From Antennarius striatus (taxonomy: Eukaryota; Chordata; Actinopteri; Lophiiformes; Antennariidae): a DNA stretch of 64,000 bases. Below the pieces are notes generated by a model. It had not been told where the DNA came from. It was given only the letters and a program-made list of their open reading frames with translations, and made no database searches. This document shows, in pieces, positions 38,213-56,277 of the stretch. The translations under genes and the position numbers were made by a program. Position 1 is the first letter of the stretch. The number at the start of each line of letters is the position of its first letter. The stretch lies in contig NC_090798.1 of NCBI RefSeq assembly GCF_040054535.1, forward strand, positions 429,001 to 493,000. The letters run 5' to 3'.

Positions 38213-39340
38213 GTTAACAGGTAATTAAAACCCACAAATGGATATGAAGTGTTGGTGTCCTGATGGAGGAACGAACGTTATCCACACAGCTGAAGTGTGG
38301 AGTACCAGAACACCCTCATCAATATTCAATGACAGACATTGATCTCCGGGGGATACGGAGCATCCAGTCTGCTCACGCAGCTCGTGTCCCTCTGAACCGC
38401 TCACGGATTCATCCTCTCAGCAGGAAAACCAGGGAATGGATTCTGGGTCCGTGTCACAGCCGTGACCCGTTTGTTCTGAACACGGATTCAACCTGAGTTC
38501 ACGTGAGGGAATAAATCAGATCGATAAATAACTGTCAGTCCAAAGGAGTAGATGAAAATGTAGAAATGGGAACTTTTATTAAAATTATGACTTTTTTGAG
38601 GTAAAATTATTATTTAAATATAAAAAAAATATAAAATGATGTAAAAACTAATTCAAATAAATTATTCTTTATCAAAATAACGTATCAATGAACATTTTAA
38701 AGCCAAAACTTTGATGGAGTGTCAAAAATAATATAGTTAATACTGTACTATTTTAACTATTATTATCATGACATTTCTTTTCCAACATAAATGAGGCACA
38801 AGACTCAAAACGTTTTATCGCAGCTTGGATGAAAAATTCAGTTTATTTGTAGTGTAGGTAAAAATATCAATGTAATTTTACATTCTTTGCCACAAATGAA
38901 ATATTTAAGATTTATATTCTGCAACTGGGTCTCATCTTCCCCTGAGTGTAACCCCGCCTCTTTCTGAATGTCAGCTGAGAGGCTCCGCCCCCTCCACGAC
39001 CCCTCTGGAGGTCACAGAACCTGGATGGACCTCTGTCCTCCCCAGCCCTCTGACATTTCAGTCACAGGATGAACGCCCGTCCAGAGGACGCCCGCTGCTC
39101 GCCCGGCCGCTCGCCCACAAATAATTCATACGGATAACATTTACTCTGAGGCGCTGCTCAGCGTTCGTCCATCGCCTTTGAACCTCAGAGCAGCTGAGGT
39201 GAACCAACCGGGTCGCACCAGGAAAAGACCAGACGGAGCGCAGGCGTGTGGCGTGAAATAAAATTTAATAGAAAGTATTTATGTACAAAAACCTACTTGA
39301 ATTAATAAAAACAAACACAAAATAATCTTCCAGTTGACTT

Positions 39341-42300
39341 TCAGGGGGGGTGAGCGAATACAAAGCTTTTATTCCTCTTCTTCGGGGGTTTTGTTGAAGG
39401 TCGGAGGTCAGCTGGTCCGTGGGCGAAGGTGCAGCGTTCGACCTGCAGGGGGCAGCGCTGAGGGTGGTGGTCGTGGAACCAGCAGGGGTGGGTTTTCAGG
39501 GCGTCGGGGGCAACGGGCTTCCTCTTGTGGGACTTCACGTCCCTCCAGTCTCGTATCGACACCGTCCCCCCCTCCACTGAAAGGCATGACAGGAAGTTGT
39601 GAGACTTTCAAAATAAAGCGCTCATTGGTCATAAGACGTATTTCCCCCCAGAGGACGTCTGAAACGTGTCCCAGACCTCTGAACACCTGGTGGTTGTTCC
39701 TGAGGAGCGTCTGCAGACCCCCCCACTCCTTCTTCAGGCGCTGCAGGGCTTCCTGCCCCAGCAGCTCCGCCGCCTCCCCCAGCGACAGGCTGCCTGTGGG
39801 GGGATGGAAGCAGATGATGAGGGAGGGGGTCCTCTGACCGCTCAGAGCTGCCAGCGAGCGTTTCAGCGCCGCCTCTCCCGCCGGCCGCAGGAGAGCATGA
39901 GTCACTGTGGCCCCCCCCCATCGGGGGAGTCATTTTAGATACCAAAGAGCAAAAAACGACAGCGGGCCGATGCTGGTCCTGTGTCGCCCCTCTGTGTTCG
40001 CAGCACGACGCCCCGCTCCAGGAGGTTTCCATAATGCTGCCCCCCCCTCCAAGAAGAGAATTCAATCAGAGCTGACCTTTGGTTTGTTAAAGTACAACAA
40101 ATCCACCAGTTGGACCCATCTATGGTGGGTTCATTTTAATGCGTCCCAAATCTGTCCGACCACGTCGCTTTGCTACCTCCTAAAATGAGCAGATCTCTCC
40201 TCCACCAACAGCCAATCAGAGCGTGAGGCTGGACAGACTCCTGCCCTCCTGCAGCCCAGTCGCCCCGGAGCTCCAGGCCTTAATATAATATCAATAAAAC
40301 CATTTGGAGCTGCCCTTTCCTGCTTACAGGGTAGATGTGGATTAGTGGGGCGGGGGTCGAATCGACAGGAGGCTCCGTTTGGGCCAGAACCAGCACAGAG
40401 GACCTGAAATATCTCCCAGGATCAGGAGCAGCTGTTCACCAGATCGCCGCGCTTATGTCCCGTCTCAGAAGAGTGAGTGGGCGTCAAGGAGGGGACTGAA
40501 TGAAAGGAAGAGTCCTGTTTGTCTGAAGGTGAGATGGTTTGTGGGTAAAAAGTTCCACCGCTCAGCTGTGACGGATCACAGCTGGTGCTCTAGCCGTTGG
40601 ACGTGCGTCCACACCGTCGTGTTCTCCATGACGACGCGAGTCCGTCAGCAGGAGAGCTCATTGATTAGTGACCAGAGATGAAGATGAAGAGCTCGTCTTC
40701 ACCTCAGCGCAGAATGTTCTACCTTTGTGGTGTAAATACGATGCTAAACGTCCAACGGATTCACGCTGACATACATTTTTAGGACGCTTCAATTTCTAAT
40801 AATTTATATTACAGCGATAAACCGCTGTTTTTTTATACATTACAGAAACCTGTTAGGAGCTAAATATGTTCTATCCCTCATTCCAAATGAAACACAGATC
40901 TCACACGCTCAGATAGAAATGTTCAGCCTGTTGAAGTCTGGACTGGAATAAACTTGAATAAATCCGGGCGGCCGTAATGAAAATTCTTCTCAAGTATCAT
41001 ATTATATATCAAAAAACCAATATATTAAAATATCCATAATCCCACTCTTTGAAGCGGCGCTAAAAATAGAGGAAGAGAATCTCGAAGCCCTTTCCATGAC
41101 TCTGAGGCCCTCCTCCAGCTTTTCAATATGGGCCGGCTCACTTATTGTTCTTACACAGCAGATAACTGGTAGGAATACCTTAATACAAATGCACTCTCAT
41201 GCATAAATCACACGCGCTGGTGCATTATTCATACCTCCACTCTGCAGTCACCGACCGCCTTTATTCTCTGGACGTCATATTTCCTGCGTCTAATTTCAGC
41301 GCCGACATCCTGACAGATAACGTTCCGTTAGAGTCCCAGTCGTCTCATCTCAGCTCATCCTGATACCGGGTGGCGGTGTGGCAGTGGGGGCGTGCACCGG
41401 GGGCGACGTGGGGGCGGCGTGCCGGTGCGTGTTCATTGTTTTTTATCGCGTAGCAGCAGGATGAGGCTGCAGAGGCCGAGATGCAGAGTTCAAATGGGCC
41501 CTCAGGACCGAGGATGAAAGGGCGAGGCGGAGATCAGAGGTGAAAGGTCGGATCGGGCAGTGGGGGCGGGATCGGACGAGAAGTTCAGGCGAGGCAGGAC
41601 GAGATTTAGAACGGTTCTGATGGAGGATGTGGATTGGAAGGCAAACACAGGGACGACGCAGTGAGATCCATCCGTCTGCAGGCGGAGGGACGGCGGCGGC
41701 GGCACACGGAGGGAGGTGTCACACAGATCCAGTTCAACGCTGGGAAAAGCTTCGCCAAAACTAAAACCACATTTATCTTATTTTTGCCCAACTCTGAACT
41801 TAACTGCACATAAATACATACATAAATAAATACTGGGGCAGCAGCTGAGTTCAGCCATGATGGGGGGGTGAGGGGGTGGGACTAGCTCAATTCTCAGCTC
41901 AAATCCAGACCGGCTTGTTTGTTTGTTGTTTGTTTGTTTGGTGACTATCGGTGCTTTACCTCCTCGGTTCCAATCACCAGACGACCCCTCGCCACCGTCC
42001 TCCGTCATTCCCAGGAGGAAGTGCGCCACCTGCAGGACGACGCCGTCCACAAAGTCCCGCGGTAGAGCGGCGCAGTTACGAACAGCCTCAACCCGGTCTC
42101 TGGGCTGGAACCCGGCTCCCCAGCTGCCCCCGGGGGTCCCGTCGGTGCCTTTCGTCTGGCGGCTTCGGAGGAAACCAACTCTTCGCCGCTCGGCCTCTTC
42201 CTCGTCACACGGCGGGTAGTTTCTAGACTTTCCCACCAGGCAGACCTGCAGAAAGAGGACTAGACGTCAGGCAGAACGACAGAATGGCGTGAACGTTCAC

Positions 42301-43411
42301 CCTCACGTCGATGGAAAGACTTCTCAGAAGCAATCTGACAAATTCATCCCGTCACAGAGTCTGAGGACCAGAACGTGTTCATCACGGCTCCGACGTGTGG
42401 GAGAAACTTCAGGAAAATGAGAGACAAAAAAGAGAAATCACACCTCCGTCTGCGGCGGCACGAGTTATTCAAGAAGCCATCATGCTCTAACCGCCCACTG
42501 GTTCCATCACAGCCAGCATTGTTCACCATTAATCAGTGTGAACGCAAAACAAAAATATAAACAGCACTTTAGGTTTTGCTCTATTTTTTCTTCACAAGGT
42601 GAATTTAAAGTCCCTCTTTCTTTTTCAGATGATGCAAACAGGCTTTAAAGCTGGTTTAATGTGAGCACAAATACACAAAGACATCATCAGCAGATCCTGA
42701 GACCCATTGTGTGTCTGGTGCCTTCCATCGGCCGCCGTCACCTCACGTTGCAGAATGATAACGTCACCTTTATGTGTAGATTTAGCACGGATTAAAAGAC
42801 GGAAATGAATTTGTCTTTATTCTAATAGATGCATCAGGTCTCAGATTATTACCCGTTTGGTGGACGGGATCCGCAGGCAGTCGTCTTCCGTGTTGAAGCC
42901 ACACGCTCGGCCCACCTCGGCGATGAAGTCGATGTATTCCTTGTACTGAGTCTTCTTGCTCTGTCGCCGCTGGTATTTCCCGTAAAAGTCGAAGAAGCAG
43001 CAGGGCAGAACGAAGAACCGGCAGGAGGAGGACGACCTGCAGAGAGCAGCTTCAGGTCACATCCTCATCGCCCCCCAAGGGGAACGAATGACATCAACAT
43101 ATAAAAGAAGACATGAAGCCGTCACACCAGAGAGAGAATAAAGAAATGAGTAAAACAGGTCCAGAATAATTCAATAAAAGCAAATAAAAAATCAAGATGC
43201 TGTTGTGCTGTTTGGCTACAACTTTAGTGCAAACTAAGCGTATTCTGGAGGGCCACATAGAATGATGTGGAGGGCCACATTTGGCCCCCGGGCCTTGAGT
43301 TTGACACCTGTGGTTTAGGTAAAGGATTCTGACAGGAAGTAGTCGGACTGAGGCACAGTAGCGCCATCAGGTGGTCGCTTTACTGTACAGCACACATTTT
43401 CCACACATCTC

Positions 43412-43463
<52 letters not shown>

Positions 43464-46400
43464 CTGCTGATGACTCACCTGGCTGCGATCACGGGGATCC
43501 ACGGCGTGAGCTCGTCTGAGTGGTTCCCAATCAGCCAGTCCGTCCCCGGGAACAAGAAGCCCTCGCTGGGGGTAATTGCCTTTTCCTGAAATAGCAAAGA
43601 ACCAAAACAATCATGAGGGCTCCTCAGAGCAGGAAGGATGATGTGAATTCATGCAAACAGTCTAGTTTTGGTCTACAGCACGAACGCCTCAGACGATTCC
43701 ACTCATATCGGCCTCGTTTCCAAAGGCGAACGTATTTTCAGCCTGAAGCACAGCGTGTGTGACCCCGGATGAGATCGGTCGGCCACATGTGCGCCGCAAA
43801 AGCCGCTCAATAATGGATGAGCTGAAACAGAAGCAGCCAGACGCCGGCTGTTAAATGAATGATTGAGTTTGGGGGGCAGACAGGAAAGCAGCCGGTTGGT
43901 GTGTTTACATGAATACGTCTGGACTGGTTGGAATCAGATCGATTCTCTCCTTCAGAGGGAAACACACTCGAATATGAAGACGCTGATTTGAAGCAGAGGC
44001 GCCTCATGTGAGCCGCGTTCAGGAAGACGTTCACTTCCGACGCTGCTCATCTATAATTCTCCTTGCTGTGCGTCGAGCTGGAATAAATACTTCCTCTCCA
44101 CATCCGCCTCCTGACACCGCCTCGCCTCGCAAGATTTCCAACACGACTTCTAGCGATCATTGTACCAGATCCTCCGAAGTATAAAACAGGAAATAAAAGG
44201 ATTAACAGGCTATTAAAATAATAAAAGGATGGAGTTTCTCTTGTCAGGTCGTTTTATTTTCTCATTTATTTCTTATCTGTCTCTTGAAACTTCACAAGGA
44301 CAACCTTCAAAGTTTGCGTTTGCAAACAGATGTTGAAGGAAAACTGACTGAGGAGTCCATTAATAATTGTTCTGAAGCGTTCCATCCCATCTCATCATCC
44401 TCATCCTCAGCGTTTGTTCACCTGAACAGGAAGGGCGTCGTCCGCATCCCAAGGTTAAGACTGAACTCTGGAACGTTTACTCTTAACAACCACATGAAGC
44501 CATCAAAGCTACAAAACAGAGATTTAATCGACCCGTAACTAAAATAAAGATGAAATGAAGGGAACGGCTCACCTCCAGCAGAGTCTGGGGGCCGTACATG
44601 TCCCAGATCTTCCTCCTCCGAACGTCGATGCCCTTTCCCGGGTGCTGTAACACAAGACGGCGTGACGGCCCCACCGTGAAAGGACGCGTGTCATTTTAAA
44701 TCCACCCGCCCCAGTTTGCTGTTGTGTGGTGTTAATTTGTTCCCTGATGCATGTCATTGATGAGGCAAATCAGAGCTTCTCTGTAATTGGCAGGTTGGTG
44801 TTTAAAAAAAACAAAAGATGTGATTCAAGGATGTTTATGGTTTTTAACCAGGGAGTAACGTGATAGTGGGCCACTGATCGTGTCGATTCGGGGTTAAAAA
44901 CTCCTGAATTCACCCCCTGGAGGTTGAAGGAGCCCCAACTCACCCCTTCACTGGTCAGGATGTGAACCAGGAGGCCGTTTCCACAGCCCAGATCCACGAA
45001 GGACTGCATGGCGGTCAGACCTTCCTCTGCTCGCTCCTCGTCCCACAGCACCTGCAGCACAGGGATAGACTCGATACCGCTGCAGCCGTTCACACCTGCT
45101 GCCGCTGACACAGCTTCACCTCGTCCTGACACGACACGCCAATCGATTTACCGGGTCAACGCCGCGTCTCGCCGCAAACCTGACTGACCCAGATTGGGTT
45201 TCTCGACCCGACGTGACAGATATGAGGTCTGCAAACCAAATATCGATCCTGGAGGTGTGTTGTCAGCATCATTTTAGATTCGAAACAACAAGAAGAATCA
45301 GGATTTAACTCACAAGGAGATACGTAGCGATGGCGACGTCCTCATACACAAACTTTTCTGGGTCTGTAACTTCAGGCCAAACCTGAAAAAGTGTGAAAAA
45401 CAATCAGTAAGAAAGCCGATCGACTCGCCTGAGTACGACAGAGTCAGATGAACCCCGGTGTGACCCTACTTTGACCATGTCCTTGTACTTCCTCTTCAGC
45501 CGCTGGTACACCAGGCTGTACTTCTCCACCGGCAGCAGCGACAGCGTGCTCCTGAACTCGCTGCTCTTGCACTCGGCGGCCCAGCGCACCAGTTTGGGCA
45601 GCAGATCGGTGGACAGCCAGGTCAGCTTCGGGTAGGCCACGCCGTCAGAGAACCAGGCATCTGGAGTCAACACAAGCAGCTCCAACACCCTGAGGAGACA
45701 CGGAGATTCCACACGGCTCATCGGGTGTCTTCATGTCACGGCGGATTGGTGGATTTCACGACAAATTCATTCTCTCTAGAGGTAGACCTCACCATTCCTC
45801 ACAGTCCTGAAGGACCAGCTGAAGCTGGTAGATGTTCCCCTCCTTCAGGCACACGTTTCCTTCAGAGTCCTCTTCAAACGGGACAAACGTCACGTGATGT
45901 CGGCCAAAGTCTTCAACAAAGATGACATGAAAAATCTGTCACAACAGATCAGTTTGTAGAGCCGGGGGTCAAACTCAATTCCACTGAGGGCCACTGGGGG
46001 CCACATCAGCATCATGGCTGTTCTCAAAGGGCCAGATGTAACTAATAAATGTAACTAAATGTAACTCAGTGTAATGTAACTAAATGTAACTACTCCTTAA
46101 TGTAACTAATAAATGTAACTAAATGTAACTCAGTGTAATGTAACTAAATGTAACTACTCCTTAATGTAACTAATAAATGTAACTAAATGTAACTCAGTGT
46201 AATGTAACTAAATGTAACTACTCCTTAATGTAACTAATAAATGTAACTAAATGTAACTCAGTGTAATGTAACTAAATGTAACTACTCCTTAATGTAACTA
46301 ATAAATGTAACTAAATGTAACTCAGTGTAATGTAACTAAATGTAACTACTCCTTAATGTAACTAATAAATGTAACTAAATGTAACTCAGTGTAATGTAAC

Positions 46401-47376
46401 TAAATGTAACTACTCCTTAATGTAACTAATAAATGTAACTAAATGTAACTCAGTGTAATGTAACTAAATGTAACTACTCCTTAATGTAACTAATAAATGT
46501 AACTAAATGTAACTCAGTGTAATGTAACTAAATGTAACTACTCCTTGATGTAACTAATAAATGTAACTAAATGTAACTCAGTGTAATGTAACTAAATGTA
46601 ACTACTCCTTAATGTAACTAATAAATGTAACTAAATGTAACTCAGTGTAATGTAACTAAATGTAACTACTCCTTAATGTAACTAATAAATGTAACTAAAT
46701 GTAACTCAGTGTAATGTAACTAAATGTAACTACTCCTTAATGTAACTAATAAATGTAACTAAATGTAACTCAGTGTAATGTAACTAAATGTAACTACTCC
46801 TTAATGTAACTAATAAATGAAAATAAAAATAACACCAGACACGAGTTAACTTTGTTCAAAATGTTTTCATCAGCTAAAATGAGCTGAATTACTGCATTGT
46901 GGGAAATGTAGTTTTGCTCAGAGCTCGCTTTTGACCTCTACTTTTTGCTCTTGCGGGCCACAGAGAACGATGCAGCGGGCCACATGTGGCCCCCGGGCCG
47001 TGGCTTTGACACATGTGCTGTAGAGTCCTACACGAGTCCCTGGCTCACCTCTGAGGACCAGTTCTTTGCGCCGGGTCCCTCCGTAGAGGCTCACTTTGGG
47101 GATGAACGTTCTGACGCTGGAGCTCCGGTGACTTTCCTCCTCTGTGGCCGTCAGGTCCCCCAGAGACGACCCCCGACCAGCCAGCAGGAGCTCCAGAGCC
47201 TCTGCACCCCCATTTCCACCCTCCGTGACTCCGCAGAGACGTTTGTTCACCACGTGGGGCTTCTTTATCCACACGTCCACGGCGGCCCAGAAGCCTCCCG
47301 GAAGCGTCTCGATGTCTGCGGGGAACTTCAGCTCGGACAGTTTCAGCATAGCGTCACCGGGTTCGGAGCATCGCAA
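39341..47376 (-). CDS. trmt44: tRNA (uracil-2'-O-)-methyltransferase, TRMT44
   Basis: Eleven coding exons: 47049-47376, 45793-45910, 45470-45689, 45314-45382, 44944-45051, 44573-44644, 43479-43585, 42853-43036, 41960-42245, 39677-39793, 39341-39576. With the ATG at 47349 (MLKLSEL) the protein is 605 residues; an in-frame ATG at 47376 adds nine. It has a GFWAAVDVWIKKPHVVNKRL start, the SAM-binding motif FVDLGCGNGLLVHILTSEG, IDVRRRKIWDMYGPQTLLE, DWLIGNHSDELTPWIPVIAA, FFVLPCCFFDFYGKYQRRQS and a C-terminal CCCH zinc finger (CWFHDHHPQRC, then C-x6-C-x3-H). All match human TRMT44/METTL19, which makes Um44 in tRNA-Ser in the cytoplasm. All junctions keep frame. The exon 10 donor (GTCTGG) is weak. 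Intron 1 holds a hAT element. Confidence 0.93.
39794..41959 (-). other. trmt44 intron 10
   Basis: A 2.2-kb intron between exons 9 and 10. No repeat family, RNA gene or nested gene was recognised in it. Confidence 0.5.
43244..43312 (-). mobile_element. hAT element end fragment (copy 4)
   Basis: Only about 70 bases remain, ending ccacatttggcccccgggcc then ttgagtttgacacctg. This is the same terminal sequence as copies 1-3 in minus orientation. It lies in a trmt44 intron. Confidence 0.7.
43418..43460. repeat. (CA)n microsatellite
   Basis: Uninterrupted CA run of about 42 bases, 17 bases beyond the trmt44 exon 7 donor on the minus strand. Confidence 0.9.
45955..47026 (-). mobile_element. non-autonomous hAT element, copy 3
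   Basis: The element spans 45963-47018, with 8-bp duplications tgtagagc and tgtagagt on each side. It lies inverted relative to copies 1 and 2. The 64-bp array has about 12 units (46028-46820). The ZNF143-like motif is at 46892-46913 (minus). The non-array interior differs from copies 1 and 2 near 46820-46860. It lies inside trmt44 intron 1, its end about 20 bases from the exon 1 donor. Confidence 0.88.
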
Positions 47377-48309
47377 ACGGCTAACACGAGTTTTTAAAAA
47401 AGGTAAATGGATTAACGAAGATTTTTAACTTCTAAGACAGTAAAATAAATGTTTTAAGATGAATCCTGTTCGTATAATTAGGTTATAAATGATGTCCTGG
47501 CATAAAAACTAACTGTACACAAATGTTTGCCGAGAAATGAAGTATGTTGTCGCTGTGTGATGACGTCACGGGTAAATATTCAAGTTGAGCAGTAGGGGGC
47601 GATGTTGGATAAGATTTATTCAGGCATTAACGGAAAATAATGTTAACCCAAGAGACAAATCAGTGTTTATTTTTCTAACCGATCGATGAAACAGATTATT
47701 AACATTAGTATCTGTTTATTAATGGAGATTTACCAACTGTAGGACGAATAAACAGCCAATATTATCTTTTTAATGTCTGGACTTTGTCATTTGAGTGATA
47801 TCTACACAAAGACAAATTAATAAAGTTGATCATAAATATTTAATGTCACTAACTCACTGTCTTCCCAATATTCATATAATTTATAGCACGCATGATTGTA
47901 TTATACACTCAAATACTTGTATTTTAATTATAGTAATACTACTAATCATATGATATACAGTATATTATTTTAAATACAAGTACACACACAGAAAGTCACC
48001 ATTCAGACCAGATCATCAATTTTATTCAACAAAATAATTTCTGTAATTGTATATACAAACTCATTAAGGTACAAAAACTATTAGGAAAAGCACAATGTGA
48101 TGGTAGTGTTGTTAAAAATGTAAAAACATGAGTCTGAAATATTTCTCTTACATATATATTTTTAACATTCAACCATCTTTTTTTTTTTTAACTTCATATG
48201 CGCTAGGCCTTTCCGTGTTTCCACATCAAGGTGAACAGGTCAGCTTCCAGTGTCCATGTGTGTTTATTTATAGCAACATGCTAACGTCACAACATCAGAA
48301 AACCGGTCT
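47377..48309. other. intergenic between trmt44 start and tnk1 end
   Basis: The trmt44 promoter should lie at about 47377-47620. The rest is AT-rich and probably includes the tnk1 3' untranslated region (minus) up to about 48000. No other gene was recognised. Confidence 0.4.
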
Positions 48310-52888
<4,579 letters not shown>

Positions 52889-52904
52889 GACCCGGACGCC
52901 CCGC

Positions 52905-53292
52905 CTGGGGGGAGGAGACAGAATGCACCGCGTCACCCCTCCAGCCTCCAGAGAACAGACCCCAGCACAGACTGGTCCTCCAGCGGGTTCTTCACCCTTT
53001 CTTCACGTACACGTCAGACTGAACTCCTTTCACAAATGTACCCTCAGCGCTGAGTCAAGAACACGTGACCTTTACCTCTGGGGACATCACCTGACCTGAA
53101 GGAGAAACACCTCCTCCTCCGGTGGGGGGGCTCCAGTCAAACGGGATTCTTTGCTCAGACAGATAGTAAACACACGTCAGCTGCATTTCCTGCACGGTTT
53201 TCACTACTTCATTACCCACTCCTGGTCGAAAAGGGTTTCCACGCGTGTCAGGGAACACGCCTGGACTTGTGTTCATTCACAGGGACAACACC

Positions 53293-53356
<64 letters not shown>

Positions 53357-55470
53357 TCTGATCAATCTTTAACCCATCGACTCCTGACAACACCAGCATG
53401 GAACCAGTTCGCATGTGGCTGGGGGCCACTGGTTCACCTGGCCGGGCTCTATCCGCTACTGGCAAACCGAAGCCACGCCTCTTCCGGATCGATCAGCTGT
53501 CTCACGGCAGACGTCACCGATCGGAGGAAGGAGCAAACCGCCAGATGCTGTCAGGATATTTGGGCGCAAAAAGTATTTTTGATTATTTGGTTCTGTTAAA
53601 AGTAGTCCTGATACAATTCAAAAACCCCTTATCAATTAAATGAACCAGCAGCCGGTTTGTTCTACAACTCCTTATCAATAATAAAACCCCTAATGAATAA
53701 TCGTTTGCGTCACCGGTATGAAATCCACTTAATAAATAGTGATGTGTGCAGCGGGGACGTGATGGAGACTAGGACAGTAAATGTAGAAATAAAGGTAGAA
53801 CTTTGAAGTAGAATAAAACAGTAGAACAAGGCACACCTGAATGAAGGACAAAAGGTTTCCTCTATTATTTACTCAGAGAATTCAGCTGAACTACTTCCTG
53901 GGTAACAATGGGTTAATCCCTCTGGGGGCGTATTGAGAGAGTGATTAGCTGCTTCTCTGATCAATAACTAAACCTGATTATTGATCAGAAGCTCCAGCAG
54001 CTCATCTGCTCTGAAACTCACCGTGGATGAGACGAACCCCGGTAGACAGAGATCTACCCACACACGCCCCGGGAGCAGGTCTCCATGCTGATCCTGGTCC
54101 AGAGAGTCCCTCAAACGGAGCGGGATCCCGTCTGAATCCCCCGCGACACGACCCCACGGCTTCAGACCGGCTTCACGCAGATCTCACTTTAATTTCGGGT
54201 CGGCCGACATGTTATGTCGAGGATCTTTCTACCTGTGTGTTTTCGAGGCTTAACCCCGCCCCCTTCCTGGGTCTCCACTGGCCACGCCCCTACCTGCGGA
54301 ACAGCCCGGGCATCTGGTGTAAGCCTACCTGTACAGGTAGGGCTGGGAGACTGCTACACCTCCAGATAAGAAAGCAAAACCAACGGATTGAGGGGAGACT
54401 GAGTCACAGACGCGTTAGAAACAGTTGACATGGATTCAAGCTATAATCAATCAATAGATCTACTAATTATTGTGATTTATGTGTCATAAGTTCACCTGAA
54501 CCTTGGCCATGTAGATGTTACCCTGGTTCAGTTCTTAGTGTTTTATTGACCTTTATTTGTTAATTCAGTGTTCGGATAACTTTGGAATCAAGATTTCAAT
54601 AAAACTGACCCCCCCCCACACACAAAGCATTTACTGCACTGTTGTTGATGTTGTTGGCTTTTTGTTTTTTGTTTTTTACTAAAATAGTACAATTACCCCT
54701 GTATTTATCCAGTCAATTTTCTATCAGTAATTAGTGAATTTCAAATGTTTGGACAGCTATAAACACCAGCTGTCCCGGTGGTTTGTTTGTCTGCTCTCCA
54801 ACGAAACTTGTCATAAGCTGTGAGTCAGTCAGTAAGACTGCCAGTGGGTTTCTGTCCTTCCTCCCCATACCTGCTGTTGCTGAACGGGTCAGACAGGATG
54901 TGTTGGTCCTCTCACATTGTTGATCATTTGAATGCTAATCCAGCCGCCGTGGAGGCCCTGCCTGCACTTTGTACTTCCTGCTACAGTATCTCCCCGTCCC
55001 TCCTGCCCTGCTGGAATCACACACAATGGATTTCAGGGGCAGCAGCCATTCAAACTGGAGCTGCTGCTCAGGTGTTCTGTTTGCAGCGTTTGGGGGAAAT
55101 AAATGCAGATTTTTACAGAGATTGAGAATATTTCTAGCAGATCAAACTGATTTTGCAGTTTACAGTATGGGAAGTTATAGGATGAGAGGGCCATGAATTA
55201 CAGCTGGATTAATTCAGAAATAGATGTTTGAATTAATCCAAGGTAATGGGCAGAAAGAGACATATGATGTCTCATACGATGTGCCCCCCAACACTCAAAA
55301 TAGGTCCCAAAGTTTGAAAGACATCATTATTTAGGTTTATGGAGATGTCAGCGTCAATGTTTACGTGAAGGATAAAGTTCATCCATTCGTCAGTCTGGAA
55401 ATGTTTTCTGAGGAGTTTAACGTCGTATTTACTGACGCCTCCACTGACTCATGTCTGTCATGATCAGCTC
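52905..55470. other. tnk1 upstream region and intergenic sequence
   Basis: Should contain the tnk1 promoter and noncoding first exon (minus), but I cannot place them. A (GT)n run lies at 53297-53354. No other gene was recognised. Confidence 0.4.
53297..53354. repeat. (GT)n microsatellite
   Basis: Uninterrupted GT run of about 58 bases. Confidence 0.95.
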
Positions 55471-55473
55471 AGC

Positions 55474-56226
55474 CTGAAGAGGGCGCTGACACCTTTCTCA
55501 TGGGTCTGGTTGAGTCTCTGCTTGTTTTCATACTTGACCTTTACTTCCGTGTCACGTGACTACATGTTGATTGGCGTAACGCTTAAAGAGAAATACATTT
55601 GCTCATGTTTGGGTCATTGTTTGAATTAAATCTTTTTTTTATATGTTTACATTTTTTAAAAGTAAAAAAAAAATGCATAAAAAGTGGTCCGTTTTTACGT
55701 GTTTTAGTTGTGGTTTTATATTAAATAGTTCTTGCTCGCGTCGCCCATCAGAGCTATTCCTTCTCGTTCCTTAGCTCATACATCCCCTACTGTTCATACT
55801 TGGTATTACACGTAAAAGGGAAACGAAATACTTTAATAAATATTTAAATACAATAAAATGTCGTAACAAATTACAAATAAAAATACACACAATAAGGCTA
55901 AAAGATAAATTCCTCATCCAATATCCAATATTCAATTTCAATCAAGTTCTGCCGCTACTTTGAATTAAAATAGTTTGCATTGTTTTTCCCCTAATGAAAA
56001 CTCCATTTTCAATGGAGTATTACTACTAATGTTTCAAGACACCGTCTTTAGCATTTTAAAAATATTTCTATACTTAGAAAGATGTGCATGATTTTGTTTC
56101 TGGGGGCATGAACGCGGTTTGAAAGGAGAGGTAGGATTTCATGAGAAACAGAAACTTCCAGTTTAGAACACTTTCAGTTCCTGCTCTAAAGTTCACTAAT
56201 TTGGAATTAACGGAAATAAATACAAG
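55474..56226 (+). promoter_or_regulatory. ISRE-bearing promoter and noncoding exon 1, left copy
   Basis: This 750-base block is a diverged duplicate of 57541-58265. Shared landmarks are ctgaagagggcgct at the left edge, a cgtgtcacgtgac E-box, aaaagtggtccgtttttacg, and near the right edge gagaaacagaaact (56143-56156). The last contains GAAACAGAAACT, a match to the interferon-stimulated response element. A noncoding exon ends at 56226 with donor GTAAAG. Inferred role: the promoter of the small peptide gene that follows. Confidence 0.6.
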
Positions 56227-56277
56227 GTAAAGTAATTTTTTATTTGTCGTCAGATTAAGTTAGAAAACTCTTTCAGG

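Larger units (their letters stand above)
31431..39340. other. gene-poor stretch between gpr78 and trmt44
   Basis: About 8 kb without a recognisable exon on either strand. It holds several tandem repeats: (GGAAGA)-type at 33245-33341, a 12-bp gggtcacaaacc array at 33610-33686, an 11-bp array at 34547-34700 and a (TG)n at 38171-38210. Long open frames here are low-complexity or chance. Long-range regulatory sequence cannot be judged without alignment. Confidence 0.5.
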
